Notes: a model not told the origin generated them from the letters alone. DNA of 64,000 nucleotides from Sinotaia quadrata (GCA_028829895.1 CM054183.1:72899571-72963570); one strand, 5' to 3'. Counted from the stretch's first letter, positions 35,778-49,400 are shown. Numbers and translations: made by a program.

Positions 35778-37736
35778 TTTAAAAACAAAATAAAAGGAAA
35801 GCTCTGAGATGTAGTTCAGTGTGCTCTGAGAGTTAGCTAGATAGTTATTTAGTAGGTAAATGGATACGTAAATCACAGGTGCCAACTGGGAACTCGATAC
35901 TTGGCACTAATAAAAAGTGGACGGTCAGAATGGTCAGAATATTCATCAGCACGTACAGTGCAGTGCTGGATGGGGGTACAGTGTGTGCTGGAGGGGGTGT
36001 GTTCTAATCAGCTCAGCGAAAGTGATGCACAAGAACCATGTGTATAAAAGGGGATACGGAGAAAGAAACGAATGAGAAACCTCGAGAATGTAGCAGCGTT
36101 TGGTAGAGAGGGTGGGAAAGACCCTCAGATAGAGTTTCTCCCTGCTTTTTTGTACCAGGGACTGGGAGGCAACCAGTGCTAGAGAACTCTTGGACACTGC
36201 AATAGAGTGCCAGGTGTCTACCCAGCTGTATTTGAAGGCGTGCCGTGTCAGGGCCGTCATAGTTCAAGATAAACCAGTCATATAGGGCAGTCATCTCTGG
36301 GTTTTTCAAAGACTCTGTGCAAAGACCGCGAGCGATCAATTATTTTCCAATAGAAGTAATTAATTGGCAGTGTAATGTCGCAGCGCACGGGATATGTTGC
36401 AGATGCTGTATATTACAGAGGTAGTATATTGCTGGAAGCAGTCGCGATGATGCATGTCATGTCGCAGAGAAAATGGCAGGGTTGGCCGTTAGTCAAGTAC
36501 ATAAAGAGAAGAGATGATAGACGTGAGAGAAGAGGAGAAACAAAGATAAAAGAAGAGGAGAGACGTGATGAAATGAGGAACGTAAGAGGAGAAAAGAGGA
36601 GAGGCGTTGGTGAGAAGAGGGGAGAAGAGAGAACGTAAGAAGAATTGAGAAATTAGGCCTAACGAATAGCACAGCGGGAGCGTGAAATTGTAGCAGCCTT
36701 TGTAGCAGCAAGGACGGCTGTTGGAGTGAACCACGATGTCAATGGTGTTTTTGTGTATCATCAAAACCCCCCAGCACAAGAAGAAAGTGACAATAACTAT
36801 GTGAACAGAGAACGAGGAGAAAGTGACAATAACTGTGTGAGCCCAGCACAAGGAGAAAATGACAATAACTATGTGAACAGAGAACGAGGAGAAAGTGACA
36901 ATAACTGTGTGAGCCCAGCACAAGGAGAAAATGACAATAACTATGTGAACAGAGAACGAGGAGAAAGTGACAATAACTATGTGAGTAGAAAAATATTAAT
37001 TAGGGTAGGAATCTCAGAGCTCCTAAACCTAAAACTTAAAACTTAAGCTTAGAATTTTAATTAAACATTAAACCTAAAAATTAAAAATAAACCTTAAGTT
37101 AAATCTACGTTTATAAGTAAAGAATGGTTTTAAGATTAATATAAGAAAATATTGATGGAACTGATTGAAGAGGACTTGCAAGTCAAATGACATTGTTTAT
37201 TATTGAACTATTGAATTTTGATATAGGAGCAGTGGCTCCAGAACTTTTGAAATAATGACTGTTATATTATGTTGTAAAATGCTTAGGCAATTTTAGAAGT
37301 AGTACTGCATGAAGAAATTGAATTTCGTATTTCTTTTATTTTATTCATCGTTCTTTCTTTCTTTCTTCCCCCCTACCCGTGGGTGCGAGTGTGGATGGCT
37401 GATTGACTAACCAACGTGTGAGAGGAAACCCATAGACCAATAAATTTGAATTTATACTCTGACATTGAGGCTTTCTCCTGTCTATGGTTTTGAAAGAGTG
37501 GTTGTCGTTGTTATACGTTGTGCCGTCATCTGTGCCGTCTACACTTCACCCTTACCTGTATGCAAGCACACATGCAAACATGTCGGCAATAATTAACCTA
37601 CACGCAGAATAAAATTCGAGTCAAATAACCATCTTGGTATTCTGTGTGCGGATTTGTAATAATATTTATGCAAGTCCTATGTGGCGTCGACTAGCCACCA
37701 CCCTCCTTTCGTCAGAGAAAAGGTGGGGTGGCGACA
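35778..37736 (+). mobile_element. Old 5'-truncated LTR of the same family
   Basis: This segment is homologous to LTR positions about 24636-26622. It shares GTGCTCTGAGAGTTAGCTAG, AAATGGATACGTAAATCACA, the TGTATAAAAG box (36040), the AATAAA zone near 37437-37442 and the final GGTGGCGACA at 37736. It has many substitutions and indels, so it is much older than 24070-31630. The first about 570 bp of the LTR are missing and no internal region follows. It is therefore a solo or truncated LTR. A 66-bp-type array (36776-36980) has expanded inside it. Confidence 0.9.
36776..36985. repeat. Minisatellite inside the old LTR
   Basis: Alternating blocks AACTATGTGAACAGAGAACG and AACTGTGTGAGCCCAGCACA, each followed by AGGAGAAARTGACAAT, give about three copies of a 66-bp higher-order unit. 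The intact LTR has the same block types in fewer, less regular copies. Confidence 0.9.
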
Positions 37737-38041
37737 ATATACAACACAAAATTTCATTATATAACAAGAATAAAAATAATGAAAATTATTAAACAATTGG
37801 ACAGTATACTAAATGACAACATCAATAGCATTAATATGATAGTTCAACTGACAAGTTCAATATATGGACAAGTTCAATATATATATCTATGCTGCTTCCA
37901 AATCCATGAAAACAATGCCCTGTAACTAATGTCATATAATATGAAGGTAAAAATAAGTAAAGACTTACAAGGATAAGTATTTATTCACTATTACTGGAAC
38001 ATGCACATAATACTAGAGTAGAAATAAGTGTTAAGACTTAC

Positions 38042-38096
38042 ATCTATAAGTGTCTTGTCACTGTCATTGGAAGTGTTGGTATTCACAATGTCCTCT
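38042..38096 (-). CDS. ksr: KSR exon: spacer after the FxFP region
   Basis: This 55-nt exon has acceptor TTCCAG before 38096 and donor ATAGAT|GTAAGT after 38042. Its first base completes the Ala codon left by 47052-47127. It then encodes EDIVNTNTSNDSDKTLID and ends in phase 0. It is acidic and Ser/Thr/Asn-rich, without a motif of its own. The assignment rests on phase agreement with both neighbours, good splice sites and the expected place in KSR. The 15.7-kb intron after it holds the LTR retrotransposon. Confidence 0.82.
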
Positions 38097-38934
38097 CTGG
38101 AATATAAAAAAAAGTTCAACATTTGGATTGTTTAAAAAAACTTTTTTTGTTTTTGTTGCAGGTTTCCTGCTATGTTCATTTCCTTATAATTTCTTGACAA
38201 CTAAAATAATTAAACAAAATATACTACACTATGCACTGATATGTTGTGGTACAAATGTATATTACTTTATTGTATTGTATTTGTATGTAATTATTTTCTT
38301 AAATCTTTTCTACTTTGTGTAAATTTTAACTGAACAGTATTTGTATGGCTGAGAGATCAAAACTGCATGTCTTTAAATAATGTAAGCTTGTAAAGATTCC
38401 CTATGTTATTTTATGTATATTTAGTAGATACATGTAACTGTTATTACAATTATTCCCCTATCAAAACTATACTCTTTAGCAAAATCTGGTAAATAGAGGG
38501 TTACATTTTAGTTGACTGTAAAACCTTATGTTCTTGTGAGTTAGAAAATGATGTTGTGTGGCGGAGTAAATTTGCCTATCCCTATTTCTAAACTTAACTG
38601 TTATATAAATTGTTAAATTGTCAAAGTGACCCAATCTTGGGCACATCTTATGATAGTATTTTTTGTAAGTGTCAGAATTGGAGTAAACAACTTGGGTTGA
38701 GAATATTCTAGAAAATTGCTGATTCAATCCAAACAAGTTCTAATTGGATGAATAGTTTTTCTAACAGTCTCACTTGTTTATAGCAAACTCATCCAATAGA
38801 ATGGACCAAAAGTTTCTTTGTTGAAGAAGTACTCTGTCTAATCACTTTGAATTTGAACATAACTCGAGTCCGATCATAAAGATGATCATTAGCTTATGGT
38901 AACTGACTGATAAAGAAAGAATGCACGTGGTATA

Positions 38935-39995
38935 TTTCATACATGCTTGCTATTGGTCTCTGATTTGAATTAGAGAATGCTTATGTAACTAAACCATTAT
39001 TTCTATGTTCATTATTTTGACTATGTTGTACATTATACTTTTGAATTTTGATCGATGCTATATTTCTTATGTTGTGTGTGATTCAGGCTAATGAAATTGT
39101 TGCAGGATTTTGTAAGTTGAGAATGTTTGTAAGGGAGAAAGGAGTTTATAGATGAAATTTTGTGCTGCATTAATTTGACTTTTGCAGAGAAAGCATGCCT
39201 TTTTTCCCCTTTCGCTTCAAGTAGCAGTGACTGCTTGGTTATATTAGTATACGAATCCAGTGCTGTCGTCAACTTATCAGTAAAACATATTGCTGTAAGC
39301 TGATTCCTGTGAATTCCATTTGAGAGCCAATACAACGGAAATGGTGGCTTGAGTTTGGTCTTGAGAAGTCATGAAGATTATTTTGAATGTTCCAAGTGGT
39401 TTGTTGAGTACTACAGATGAAAATTTGAGACATTCATCCTGATGTGCTTGATAGTGCATATAAAATTCAGGATGATTCTTTACAGTGTGATTTGTGAGCT
39501 CATTGAAGATTCTGGAACAGTTGTGTAACATGTGAGACCATCGCCCGAATAAGAAAGACAGTGACTTGTTGCAAACAGTGTGACTGTGAACACATACTGG
39601 CAACAGCTGCCATCTTTGAAAAGGTTATGTGCATTTGACTTACATTATTTCTCTGAAACTCTACTCTCATTTCTGTGATGATATCTATGAACTTGATTAT
39701 ATATTAATTTTAAATTGACTGCTAATGTCTATCTAGAATAAACTGAATGATTGTCCAGCGTTAATCAAACATTGTTGTGAAGTGATGTAAATGTAAATGT
39801 CAACGCTCTTTGATTATATTCATATATTGTATATTTGATTGTTGATTTAATAAATTTATTGACCATATTACACATACTGATAATGTTTGGAGAGACAGGG
39901 GGTGGATGGGGGCTCGTTAAATATAGATTAAAAGATGGATTGTCTTCTCCTTTGCTAAGAAGTTTTTAAGGAAATATTGTGTGATGGTAAATGTT
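38935..39995 (-). repeat. Dispersed repeat, copy B (inverted relative to copy A)
   Basis: This is the uninterrupted counterpart of 18700-19439 plus 21592-21925, in the opposite orientation. A 108-codon minus-strand frame (39277-39603) overlaps it and has partial similarity in copy A, without known motifs. The two copies show clear divergence and many small indels. Confidence 0.72.
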
Positions 39996-39999
39996 TGTC

Positions 40000-42900
40000 T
40001 TTAATATTGTGAAAGAGAGAAAACATTTACTGTATATCAGCCAAGTGAGAGAGACGAGTGGTATCTGTGTAGGAATTATTAATAACAAAAATTGAGATTC
40101 TCATGGCATTGGCACCACACATAGCAAAATACTTATGCATAAAAGTCAAAACAGCTGCTTTCTGGTAATAATGTAGTAATAGTATATTACACCCTGGCTG
40201 TAAATTATGTCTTATTAATCTACTGTACAATACTAATGTAAAAAATTAAAATGTTCAGCAGCTGATTTTGACAATCAAATATGCTTCATGTGCTCATGGC
40301 CAAGTTTTACTGTGAAGCTAGTGCCTGTACACACAAAGAAAGAAATGCATCCATAGAAGGTTATAAGAAGTGTCACATATTCAAAACTTTTAATGTCAGA
40401 ATCTACAAGTATTTACGTATTTACAATCATCCGTTGATAAAAGTACTTGGCCTCTTAGTAATATTTCACTTCCAGAAATAAAATTCAACCATTAGATTCT
40501 TTCAGATTACTGTTCTTGATATTACACTATCAACTCTATTACTTCCATCATAATACAGTACTGAGTATTTTACTTATATTTACTACTTTTTACCACTGAT
40601 GGAAATGCAGTCACTGATTCTAACTAGATATCTTTTGAAATGAAAATGAAAAGTTTTCTTTTTAATAAGACAGAAACTTTGTACTAGGTACATAGCTTTC
40701 TGATGACAGAGATCATGTGACGTATCATCTGCTGTTGTGGAGGCAGGCAAAAGGAGATCAAACCACAGTGAAAGTTTTATTATTTAGAATCAGTTCAACA
40801 ATACATTTTAAATATGGTAACAAGCTGTTGCACAAAACGATTTAGCAAAGGTTAAAATATTTGATTCTTTCAATTACTGAGGGGAAAAGGGATGGATATT
40901 TGCTTTAAAAAAAACTAATAACTTGTAACAGTTAAATGACCTACTTATCAATGGCAGATGTGTTCCATTTAAACTGTAATCTAAAAACAAAGAGCTATAA
41001 TCTGCTCAGCCAGTCATAAACACCTTGTAATTCTTCTTAAAAGTAATTATTTTTCTAAATCGTTTCCTCCAAGGAATAACTTAACAAAATAAACAACCTT
41101 GTATCACTGTTAGTTACTAATGTTTGTATTAGACCAGTACATTAATATATATTTTATTCAGCGGGTTGAAATAGTAATTTTTAATAGTGTGTTATATAGT
41201 GATGGAATACTAACACTGTGTAAAAAACAGTAATAGCAAATGATTTCTAGTATACTATATCAGAATAATATAGTAGTTACTGAATACTTATTATTTATGA
41301 GATAATAAAGCCGTATTAAAATTATCATAAAAATTGTGCACTGGCTTAAAAACATGAACAACTCATCAAGAGCATCTCCATCCCATTCTAAGCCAATACT
41401 AAGCATTGATCTGGTAGAGTTACTTTATTTTCATGAGTTAATGTATTTATGCATCCCATTATAAGCCAATACTGTATATTGATCTGGTAGAGTTACTTTA
41501 TTATCATTGAGTTCTAATGTATTTTTTTCCTCATAATGAAACTTTCATCTGGCATCAAGATGTTCAATATAAATTATGCTGTAAGGAAACTGATATTCTG
41601 GTATCAACAAATGTAAGGTCAGAAACTTTTTGCCTTTTTTTGTGCATGTTATGAATGATAACAGAAAAATTACATCTCTATATGATCTTAATTACTTGAG
41701 TTACTTAATTCATAGACTAGTCTGCCTGCTGCTCATCCATCTATCCACATGACAAAATTAAACCCCAAATTATTTTTGTAGAAATTTTAATATTTGATTA
41801 CATAACATATAAATACATGTGATCTGCAAATATAGTATATGTTTACTTTCACAACCAAAAAAATAAAACTGGTCAATAAACATCTTGATTATCAGCAAAC
41901 ATTGCTATGTCACAAACTGTCTGTTAATTATGATAGCAACATGACAGTGTGTTCATGATTCATGGAATTTTCATTTGAGGTTAACAATATCTCTGAAACA
42001 TTAACACTTTCAGTACAGCATTATATACTTTAATACTAGGTTGCCTTTAATTACATTCTGTATGTATAATGCTGTAAATCTTAGTTAACTCCCTGAGTAA
42101 ACTCATCAAACACTGTTGAACTGTGAGTTAACCTCTGTGCATCTTTAAGAATATACTTGTCTTAGGGAGCCTTTTGTACTCTCAAAAACAAATCTTCATC
42201 TAAAAGGATGTTACTGTTTGGACCAACTTTCTCCAAAAATGAAATGATATAGTAGCACTGTGAGATAATAATTTCTGTGGACCAATGTTATTCAAATTGT
42301 CTGTATACTACACAGAATACAATTAATAGGCAAGTTTTGACAGTTTATATGAATTTCTAAATTAGATTTCTGTAATTCTGTCCATTCTGTTATTCTATAT
42401 ATAAATTATATCTGACTATTTAGTAATAACTTAATGTCTACATACTTATTTTTCAAGTCTAACTATCATAATTAATTCCATGTGCAGATGTGGTTAAGTT
42501 TAAAAAAGAAATTAATCTGCAATGGAAGGATTAAAGGTTGCAATATGATTCTCTATAATGTTCTGAATTTCTTTGAGATTGTTCATGTTACTTTGTTTAC
42601 AGCAGAGTTTTATAATTATGTGATGTGTCCCTTGTTTGCATAATATTAATTATATATGACAAAATTCGTCACATGGTAAATCGTAAGTCACTGTATTATG
42701 ACTTTGTAAGAGCTTGTGTATCACTTCCTTCTGTTTAACACGACATCCGATAAATTGTACTACATAAATTTCAAATCATCAAATGATGTCATTCATGATA
42801 GCTCTGTGCAAACTGGAATATTGTAGCAAGTACAGACAGAAAAACAAACCATTAAAAGTGGACTGTATGTTTTACAGCAGTGCCTGCATTGGAGTCTTGG

Positions 42901-45900
42901 ACTCTTGTTCTGATCCAGTCCTGGCACAAACACCAGGGGAGAATGAGTAGTCAGAAATGATAATAGTCAAGCAAGCCTATATATTTATTCACATTCAAGT
43001 ATGGTTATTTATGTTGTCTCTAGTTTTCCAATATACATTTATCTTAATGCTGTTGGACAACACTTGTCTCTCTTGGACTTTTCTTTTATAATATTTACTC
43101 AATTTTTTTCTATTCTAAATTGACAAAATTTATATATTTGCTTATAAATGTTTGTTTCTCTTTAATTCATTGCATGTGCTTTTAACAAAATAACAAGATT
43201 CCAATTTTTGAAGAAGTGTGAGAAAAACAATGCCTGTTGAATGTTAACAGGAAAAAAGGAATGTTTTTATGACTAACTATAGTACTTTTCTCTACAACCT
43301 CCCAGAAAAATTTGCTTATGTATACTAATAAACATGTGCATATCAGTATCTTGTTCTTTCTCTATACCTAAAAGGTTTGTGTCACATCAATTATACTTCA
43401 AACAATTGCAATGTTATAAAACCACACAAAGACCCATCTTTATGCCACCTGAACATTATTAATTAATAGATCTTAGCAATATCCATTTTAACTTGCATCT
43501 AAATTTCTCATGATATCAACTTTCAAGTCAAACATGCATGGTGACTGTCACTTTGCTTTCAAAGGGCAACCCTATACTTGTGAAATTTACAAGAAACTTT
43601 AAGAAATAGATTATAAGTTTTGAAAATCATGACTTTGGTACTTATTTATGTTAAACACAGTTAATAAAAGTGTAGGTGCTTCAATTTATAGTTATTATTG
43701 ATTAAAACTATCTGAATATATTATGGTTAGTCTCACAATTTCTGGAAAATGTCTATTTCAGCACAATTTAAAATTAAAACATTTGTATATTCTTAATGAT
43801 TCTTAAATTGAATCATTTATGTGCGGAGTGAATTTTACATGTTCAATGAATATTCTATCTGATATGTATTTTCACATTTTGTATGATTCTAAGTTTTGTC
43901 AAACCTTAACAAAAAATTTATCTAATTGCAATTTTTATACACCCCCCCAAAAAAAAAACAAAAAAAAACAAGCAAACAACAGCAACAAAATCTATTTAAA
44001 AGCTTTGAACAATTAGAGTAATTTTCTTTGAACAGTTAAATATATATTTATTATTATCATTATCACAACCATCATTACCAAATGGCCATATTTAAAAAAG
44101 GGAGATGGGTTTTTATGGTTACTAACTGGCTCTCAGAAAGATTATGTTGAAGCAGTAGGGGCTGAGTATGGATGATTTGCATAAAAAAAAAAAAACTCTT
44201 TATGTACAATAAGTTGGATGGAAAAACACAAATACTTGCAAGCTAATTTCATCTTTATATATTTTACATGTTTTACTTTCAAAATTGCCATTTCAAGAAT
44301 CCACAATACCTCAAGAGGAAGCAAGTATCCACAAACAATAGGAGAATCATAAATACACGATATCATGGAATTCATACTATTTAATTATTTATCTTATTAA
44401 ACTCATGACTGTGCAGTGGAAAGCTGCCAGAAGAGTAGAAAGCAGATATTATGGTATTGGAGGAAATGTGTTGTCTGCCAGATGTTGATCTGTCAGTGGG
44501 ACATATAATAACAGCATGAATGAATTTTGGGCAGATCAAAAAGTTACCTTCTATTCAGCTGAAAAGGGAGACACAAGTGAGCAACTACAAGATATAGTGG
44601 AAATGAACAGGAAATAGACATTACTGACATTGAACTAATGAAAATGGTTAGCATTTAGATGGTCACATGACTAAACTAATAAAGTAGACAGATGGAATTT
44701 GGCACCTGGAATTTTTACAGTGATGAGAACACATTGGGTGGAGTTGAGGAAAAGTCCAATTCTTAGTTCTGTACTCATTAAAATATCGAAGAAATACAAT
44801 TCAATTTTATAGTTTAGGAAAGGGCTCAAGAGGTAAATATGTTTTCTATTAAGAATGTGAGGTATGTCACATTTTATTAATTTAAGCAGTGTATCAAAAT
44901 GTATGCTGCATTTTTTTAATTAAAAATGTTTAATGATATATGTATCTTAACTATATCATGAATTGTATGTACAGGAATGAAAAAAGAATGAATACACTAA
45001 TCTGTATTTTCTTCCAAAGTGAATTCTGTAAAGGATGAATGTAATCTATAATTAAGAATCTAATTTATTATTATCTATTAGAGAATTATCTATTGTAATT
45101 CTTTATTACAGGAGCTTTGAGTATTACAGTGACAATAACTAATTATGTGAGTGAATGTTATCTCTAGTCTGATATAGAGAAAGAGAGATAAATAGTGGAA
45201 GTTTGGCAGCAAACTCTATACAGTTAGGAGAATGCAAATGCTGGTTGAAGATCAACACCTTTACACCAGGCATCAAAAAAGAAAGGGAATAGACATAATT
45301 TCTATTGAGGTAATCAGTTCATTCATTGGCATTTAGCTAAATGTAACCAGAATATAAATGGAGACAATTAATATGAGTAGGAAATATGAAATTTAGACCA
45401 AAAGCAGTGTAACTAGGGTGTGAACTATTCTCATGATTAGGTAGATTTACTAGAAATATTGCATTACAATAATAGAATTGGACAATATTTACTCTGTAAT
45501 ACCAAGTGTGTATTTAAATTATTTTTATTTATGCAATAATCTAAGCTATATAGATTGCAATAATGCAATATTCTGATAAGCAGTAAACTGTTTGAAAAAT
45601 AGTTAAATTAAATCTATTGCTAATTTTAATCATCTTCTGAAATCCTTGTCAACTAATTACATTGTAACACAGTGTCTTTGAATTGTTCTACTAGTATATG
45701 TTCATAATTACTGGTGCTGAACCATCTGGGGACTTGGAATATGCCAATCTAGATAGAGATCCCTGGAGAAAATTAAAATTAAACTCCATATATGTGAACA
45801 GGCCTCTTGGGAAAACTAATGAAATTATCCATCAATACAATTAGCTTACCCTTAATGACCCAGGAACCCCTTACAGTTGAGGGAATTTTGTCCATAAATA

Positions 45901-46370
45901 AATGTAAAAACCAGTTCTCAAAGTAAGGCTTTAAAAACACAATTAGTAAAGCTCTTGTATGCAAAAAAGATCTGCTGATATATCTCCTAAAGTGCGCTTG
46001 TCTGGTTGTCTGATGAAAAAGATAATAAGTCTTCAAATGAGCATCAAAGATTCAATACAAATATGAAAATACATGCAAATTAGCTTTGTAAAGTGCTAAT
46101 GAAAGATGTGCACACCTTACAAGAAAGATTAAGGATATTGGTGAGCACCACTAATTAGCAAAATAATCACCTTCACGAGTTGATTATAACATTTTAAAAC
46201 ATTTTTTTTTTGTAATAACCAGTATAGAAAGTTTCAAAAGGATTAAAAATTATTAAAATATAATGTCTAATAAATTATTCTCCTTACAAAAATTAAAATA
46301 TAGAAAGATTATATTTAAAAATCCCAAACACTTTTGGAAGATGTCAGTTAAATATTCCAAGGATGAAAAA
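40000..46370. other. Long KSR intron, no gene seen
   Basis: AT-rich sequence without a splice-bounded coding block or recognised element. A direct duplication of about 70 bp (units with CATTATAAGCCAATACT and GATCTGGTAGAGTTACTTTA) occurs at 41386-41525. Short frames here show no motif. Confidence 0.45.
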
Positions 46371-46379
46371 ATATCAACT

Positions 46380-47040
46380 GTACAAGAAGAAACTAAAGAT
46401 CTGTCAATAAACCTTAAATTTCAAGAGTACTTATTCAATAAAGTTTAAATTTAAAGTGTATGAAAAGATACTACAGATTAATCCATAAACTTTAAATTTT
46501 AAGGTTAAGGAAGATACGGATTTTTCAATAAACCTTAAATTTCAAGCGTATGCGAAATACAAAGATTTCTATATAAACCTTAAATTTCATCTGTTCAGCA
46601 AGATATTACAGATGTCTGAATATACTATATACCAGGGTGCACAAACCTTGGCCCACGGCCGCATGCAGCCCGAGACAGGGCTCTTATGTGGCCCCTGGAG
46701 GACTTTTGCTTTTGGATGTTGCCATTATTATGAATGTAAAGCACATTATTTCATTATTTGTATTGTTTTTTTCTACTGAGCCATCCACGTGACGGCCCTC
46801 CATGCACTATCAATTGGAAATTTGACCCTCTGGGCTAAAAAGTTTGTGCACCCCTGCTATATACTATATATTTCTCAATTTTTCAGTAAATCTTAAATTT
46901 CAAGTGCACAAGAAGATAGATTTCCCAATGCATAAGAAAATACTATAAATTCTCAATATGTCAAGTGCACAAGAAGATACTATAGATTTCTTAGTAAACC
47001 TTAAATTTAGCTTCAACTTCAACTGAACAAGAGTCTTAAA
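46380..47040. repeat. Minisatellite (~62 bp unit) abutting KSR exon
   Basis: Units of AGATTTCTCAATAAACCTTA followed by AATTTCAAGTGTATGAGAAGATACTA-like sequence run from 46380 to about 47040, interrupted by the MITE at 46633-46856. The array stops only about 12 bases from the donor of exon 47052-47127. Confidence 0.88.
46633..46856. mobile_element. hAT-type MITE, 224 bp
   Basis: The ends CAGGGTGCACAAACCTT and, inverted, CAGGGGTGCACAAACTTT form an imperfect TIR. CTATATAC at 46625-46632 and 46857-46864 is a perfect 8-bp target duplication. It is too short to encode a protein. It inserted into a minisatellite unit. Confidence 0.93.
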
Positions 47041-47051
47041 ATGGCACTTAC

Positions 47052-47127
47052 GCATCAGTCCTGTTCTGTCGACCATGAATCACTTCCAAATCAGCTGGCA
47101 AGCTTGATGTTCGGTTATCATTCACAT
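47052..47127 (-). CDS. ksr: KSR exon: downstream of the ERK-docking motif
   Basis: This 76-nt exon has acceptor TTTTAG before 47127 and donor GATGC|GTAAGT after 47052. Its first two bases complete the Asp that follows FHFP, giving FHFPDVND across the junction. It then encodes NRTSSLPADLEVIHGRQNRT and DA. FxFPD followed by a hydrophobic residue is the KSR arrangement. Its phases are 1 on entry and 2 on exit, matching both neighbours. Confidence 0.9.
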
Positions 47128-48283
47128 CTAAAATGAATTTTAAAAATAAACCTCTAAATGATGTCCAGAAATAAAACTGAATAATTAAGAGTATTGTGAC
47201 TGAGGAGATGGTCATGAATTCTAACTAACAGATGAGGGAAAAAAAACATAAAATATAGTATTCCAAGCCCAAAACTGCTGAGAATCGCCAGGTTTGGTTC
47301 ATGATTACCACAATCCTTTTAAGTGTACACATGAATATGGCACATGGAAACAAAAAAAGCATTATCTCTCCTTCATTATTAATAGTTAAAAGGATTTAAT
47401 TATTGATCTTTGGGCCTGTTATTTGAGATTTTAAGTCCCTTGATTATATATGATACATTATGGACTAATTTATTTAAAAGCTGACTTGCTTGCCTATATT
47501 TTCTCTTGACACATGAAATATTTATAAATTCAGCCCTGCCTGATTTAGGAAGGTAAGTGTATGAAAATGGCACTTAGTAGAAAAAAACTTTTTTCCCCTT
47601 TGATGATAATCCATAACATACATAATATCCATAACCTTTAAATTCATTTTTTCTTTTTTGTGCTGATTTAATTTTAATAAATAAAATTACTACATTTTTG
47701 TTTAAAACATGCTGGGAGATTGAAATAATAAACACCAACTATTTTTTTCTTTTCTAAATTATACTTGAGTGACTTGAAGTTGCAAATTAAATAATATCAC
47801 GATCAAAACTTTTTAACCCCAATTTTACTATACCATCATTCTCAACATCAAAATGTGACTGGTTCTTACCTCCAAGGCTATTTATTTCTCTAATTATTTG
47901 CTTTATAACTTCTAAATTATTCATCAATATCCAATATCAGATGATAGGCAGTCTTTTTCTTTTTTTTTTGTTGTTGAGATATTAATCACCCCCAAAAGTA
48001 AAAATAAAAGAGTTATATTTTTAAAGAAAATATAAATGATTAAATGATTTATTCAAAAATGGACATCAAATGTATGAGGATGTCTCATTCTAGATGTAAG
48101 ATGCAATACTTAAAGTTGGTTATACCTAGTGTTCTTGGCACACCAAATGAATCTCTCAGGATTTGTACAAGTGTATCCATAAATTCTGCCTGCTGTGTGC
48201 TAAAGATTAATAAAAAGTTAAAATGTTTAAGAGAAATTTAAAAGTAAAAACAGAAATCAGTACTACTCTGTGTAGACTCTTAC

Positions 48284-48544
48284 CTGGGAAATGAAACTGC
48301 GTATTATACTTCTTTGGAGAAACTTGGGCAGGGGAAGGTGATGTAATTGTACCCGAAGAAGTGATAACGAGAGCAGGTGACGAGGGTGTAGAAGAATTAC
48401 AGGAAGAAGTATTAGACCCAGAATCAAGCATCATAACACCAGGAAAGTTGGGCATTGAATTGTTAGGTTTCAGATTTATGTCCTCCATTTGGATACCCAA
48501 AATATTTGGGTTGGTAGTACGCCGGTGTGGTGCAGGTGAATCAC
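48284..48544 (-). CDS. ksr: KSR exon: Ser/Thr/Pro-rich region with FxFP motif
   Basis: This is the largest exon found (261 nt), with acceptor TTTGTAG before 48544 and donor CCCAG|GTAAGA after 48284. It encodes a Ser/Thr/Pro-rich segment (CA4 region) with SSCNSSTPSSPALVITSS, the TSPSPAQVSPKK stretch and the terminal QFHFP. TPSSPA and SPSPAQVSP supply several S/T-P sites for MAP kinase. FHFP (48285-48296) is an ERK-docking FxFP (DEF) motif, which in KSR recruits active ERK for feedback phosphorylation. The exon begins with two bases that complete Gly (EWQ-G-DSPAP) from exon 54164-54252. Confidence 0.95.
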
Positions 48545-48769
48545 CTACAAAGAAATATTAAAATATATAGTGAGAATAAAAAAATGAGTCAGTATTTGTA
48601 CGAAGAGTAATATATAATATAAAAGACATTAAATGCTAAATATGATTATTTTTTTAATATAACAATTACAAGATAAATAAAATTAAAACATTTAAAAAGA
48701 TTTTTAAAATGATTGTGTGCAAATCAAGAGGATAACACTTTACAACTGCTTAGCAATGAAACAAAACTT

Positions 48770-48885
48770 GATCTAGAAAACAATAGTTAATTTAGCCCTA
48801 AAATGTAAGTTGGCATGGAAAACAAGGCTTAATTTAGCCCTGAAACATAAGTTGGCCTGGAAAACAAGACTTAGCTTTCCAAGTA
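48770..48885. repeat. Short tandem repeat, ~43 bp unit
   Basis: Two to three units with TTTAGCCCTGAAACATAAGT, then TGGCCTGGAAAACAAG. Confidence 0.75.
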
Positions 48886-49034
48886 TATAGCAGTTGAGTT
48901 ATAAACTGGTCAACATGAAACTGGCCAGTCAGTGTTGGTGTTGTTAATGCAAAAAAACCCCACAAAAACTATGAGCAAGAGTACATAACAGTTTTCCAGA
49001 AATGTACATATTTTTGGTAAAGATGATCATCAGC

Positions 49035-49400
49035 GCATTTAAGAGAGGAAAATATAGAGGTGCTCCCAGTCTTAGAGGAAAATGAGTATATACTATATTA
49101 AGAGCAATGTACTTTTCTACTTTAGTAAGAGAAATGGAACTTTTCCCTATTATTTATTGTCAATATTTTCACACTACTTAAAGGGAGAAAAATATAACTA
49201 TGCTCACATTCTAGGAGAAGGAGACAAAGTGTATACTTAGAAAGAGCAATGGACTTTTCCCTATCAATTGTTGTCTATTTTCACACCTTTTAAAGAGAGG
49301 AAATCATAGTAATGCTCACATTCTCAGAGACTAAGTATATATATTTTAGCAAGAGCAATGAACTCTGCATAGCAATTTTCCCTATCAATCGCTGTCGATA
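49035..49400. repeat. Degenerate tandem repeat, ~125 bp unit, ~3 copies
   Basis: Units carry AAGAGAGGAAAATATAG, GCTCACATTCT, AGTATATACT, AAGAGCAATGGACTTTTCCC and TATCAATTGTTGTC blocks in the same order. Confidence 0.75.
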
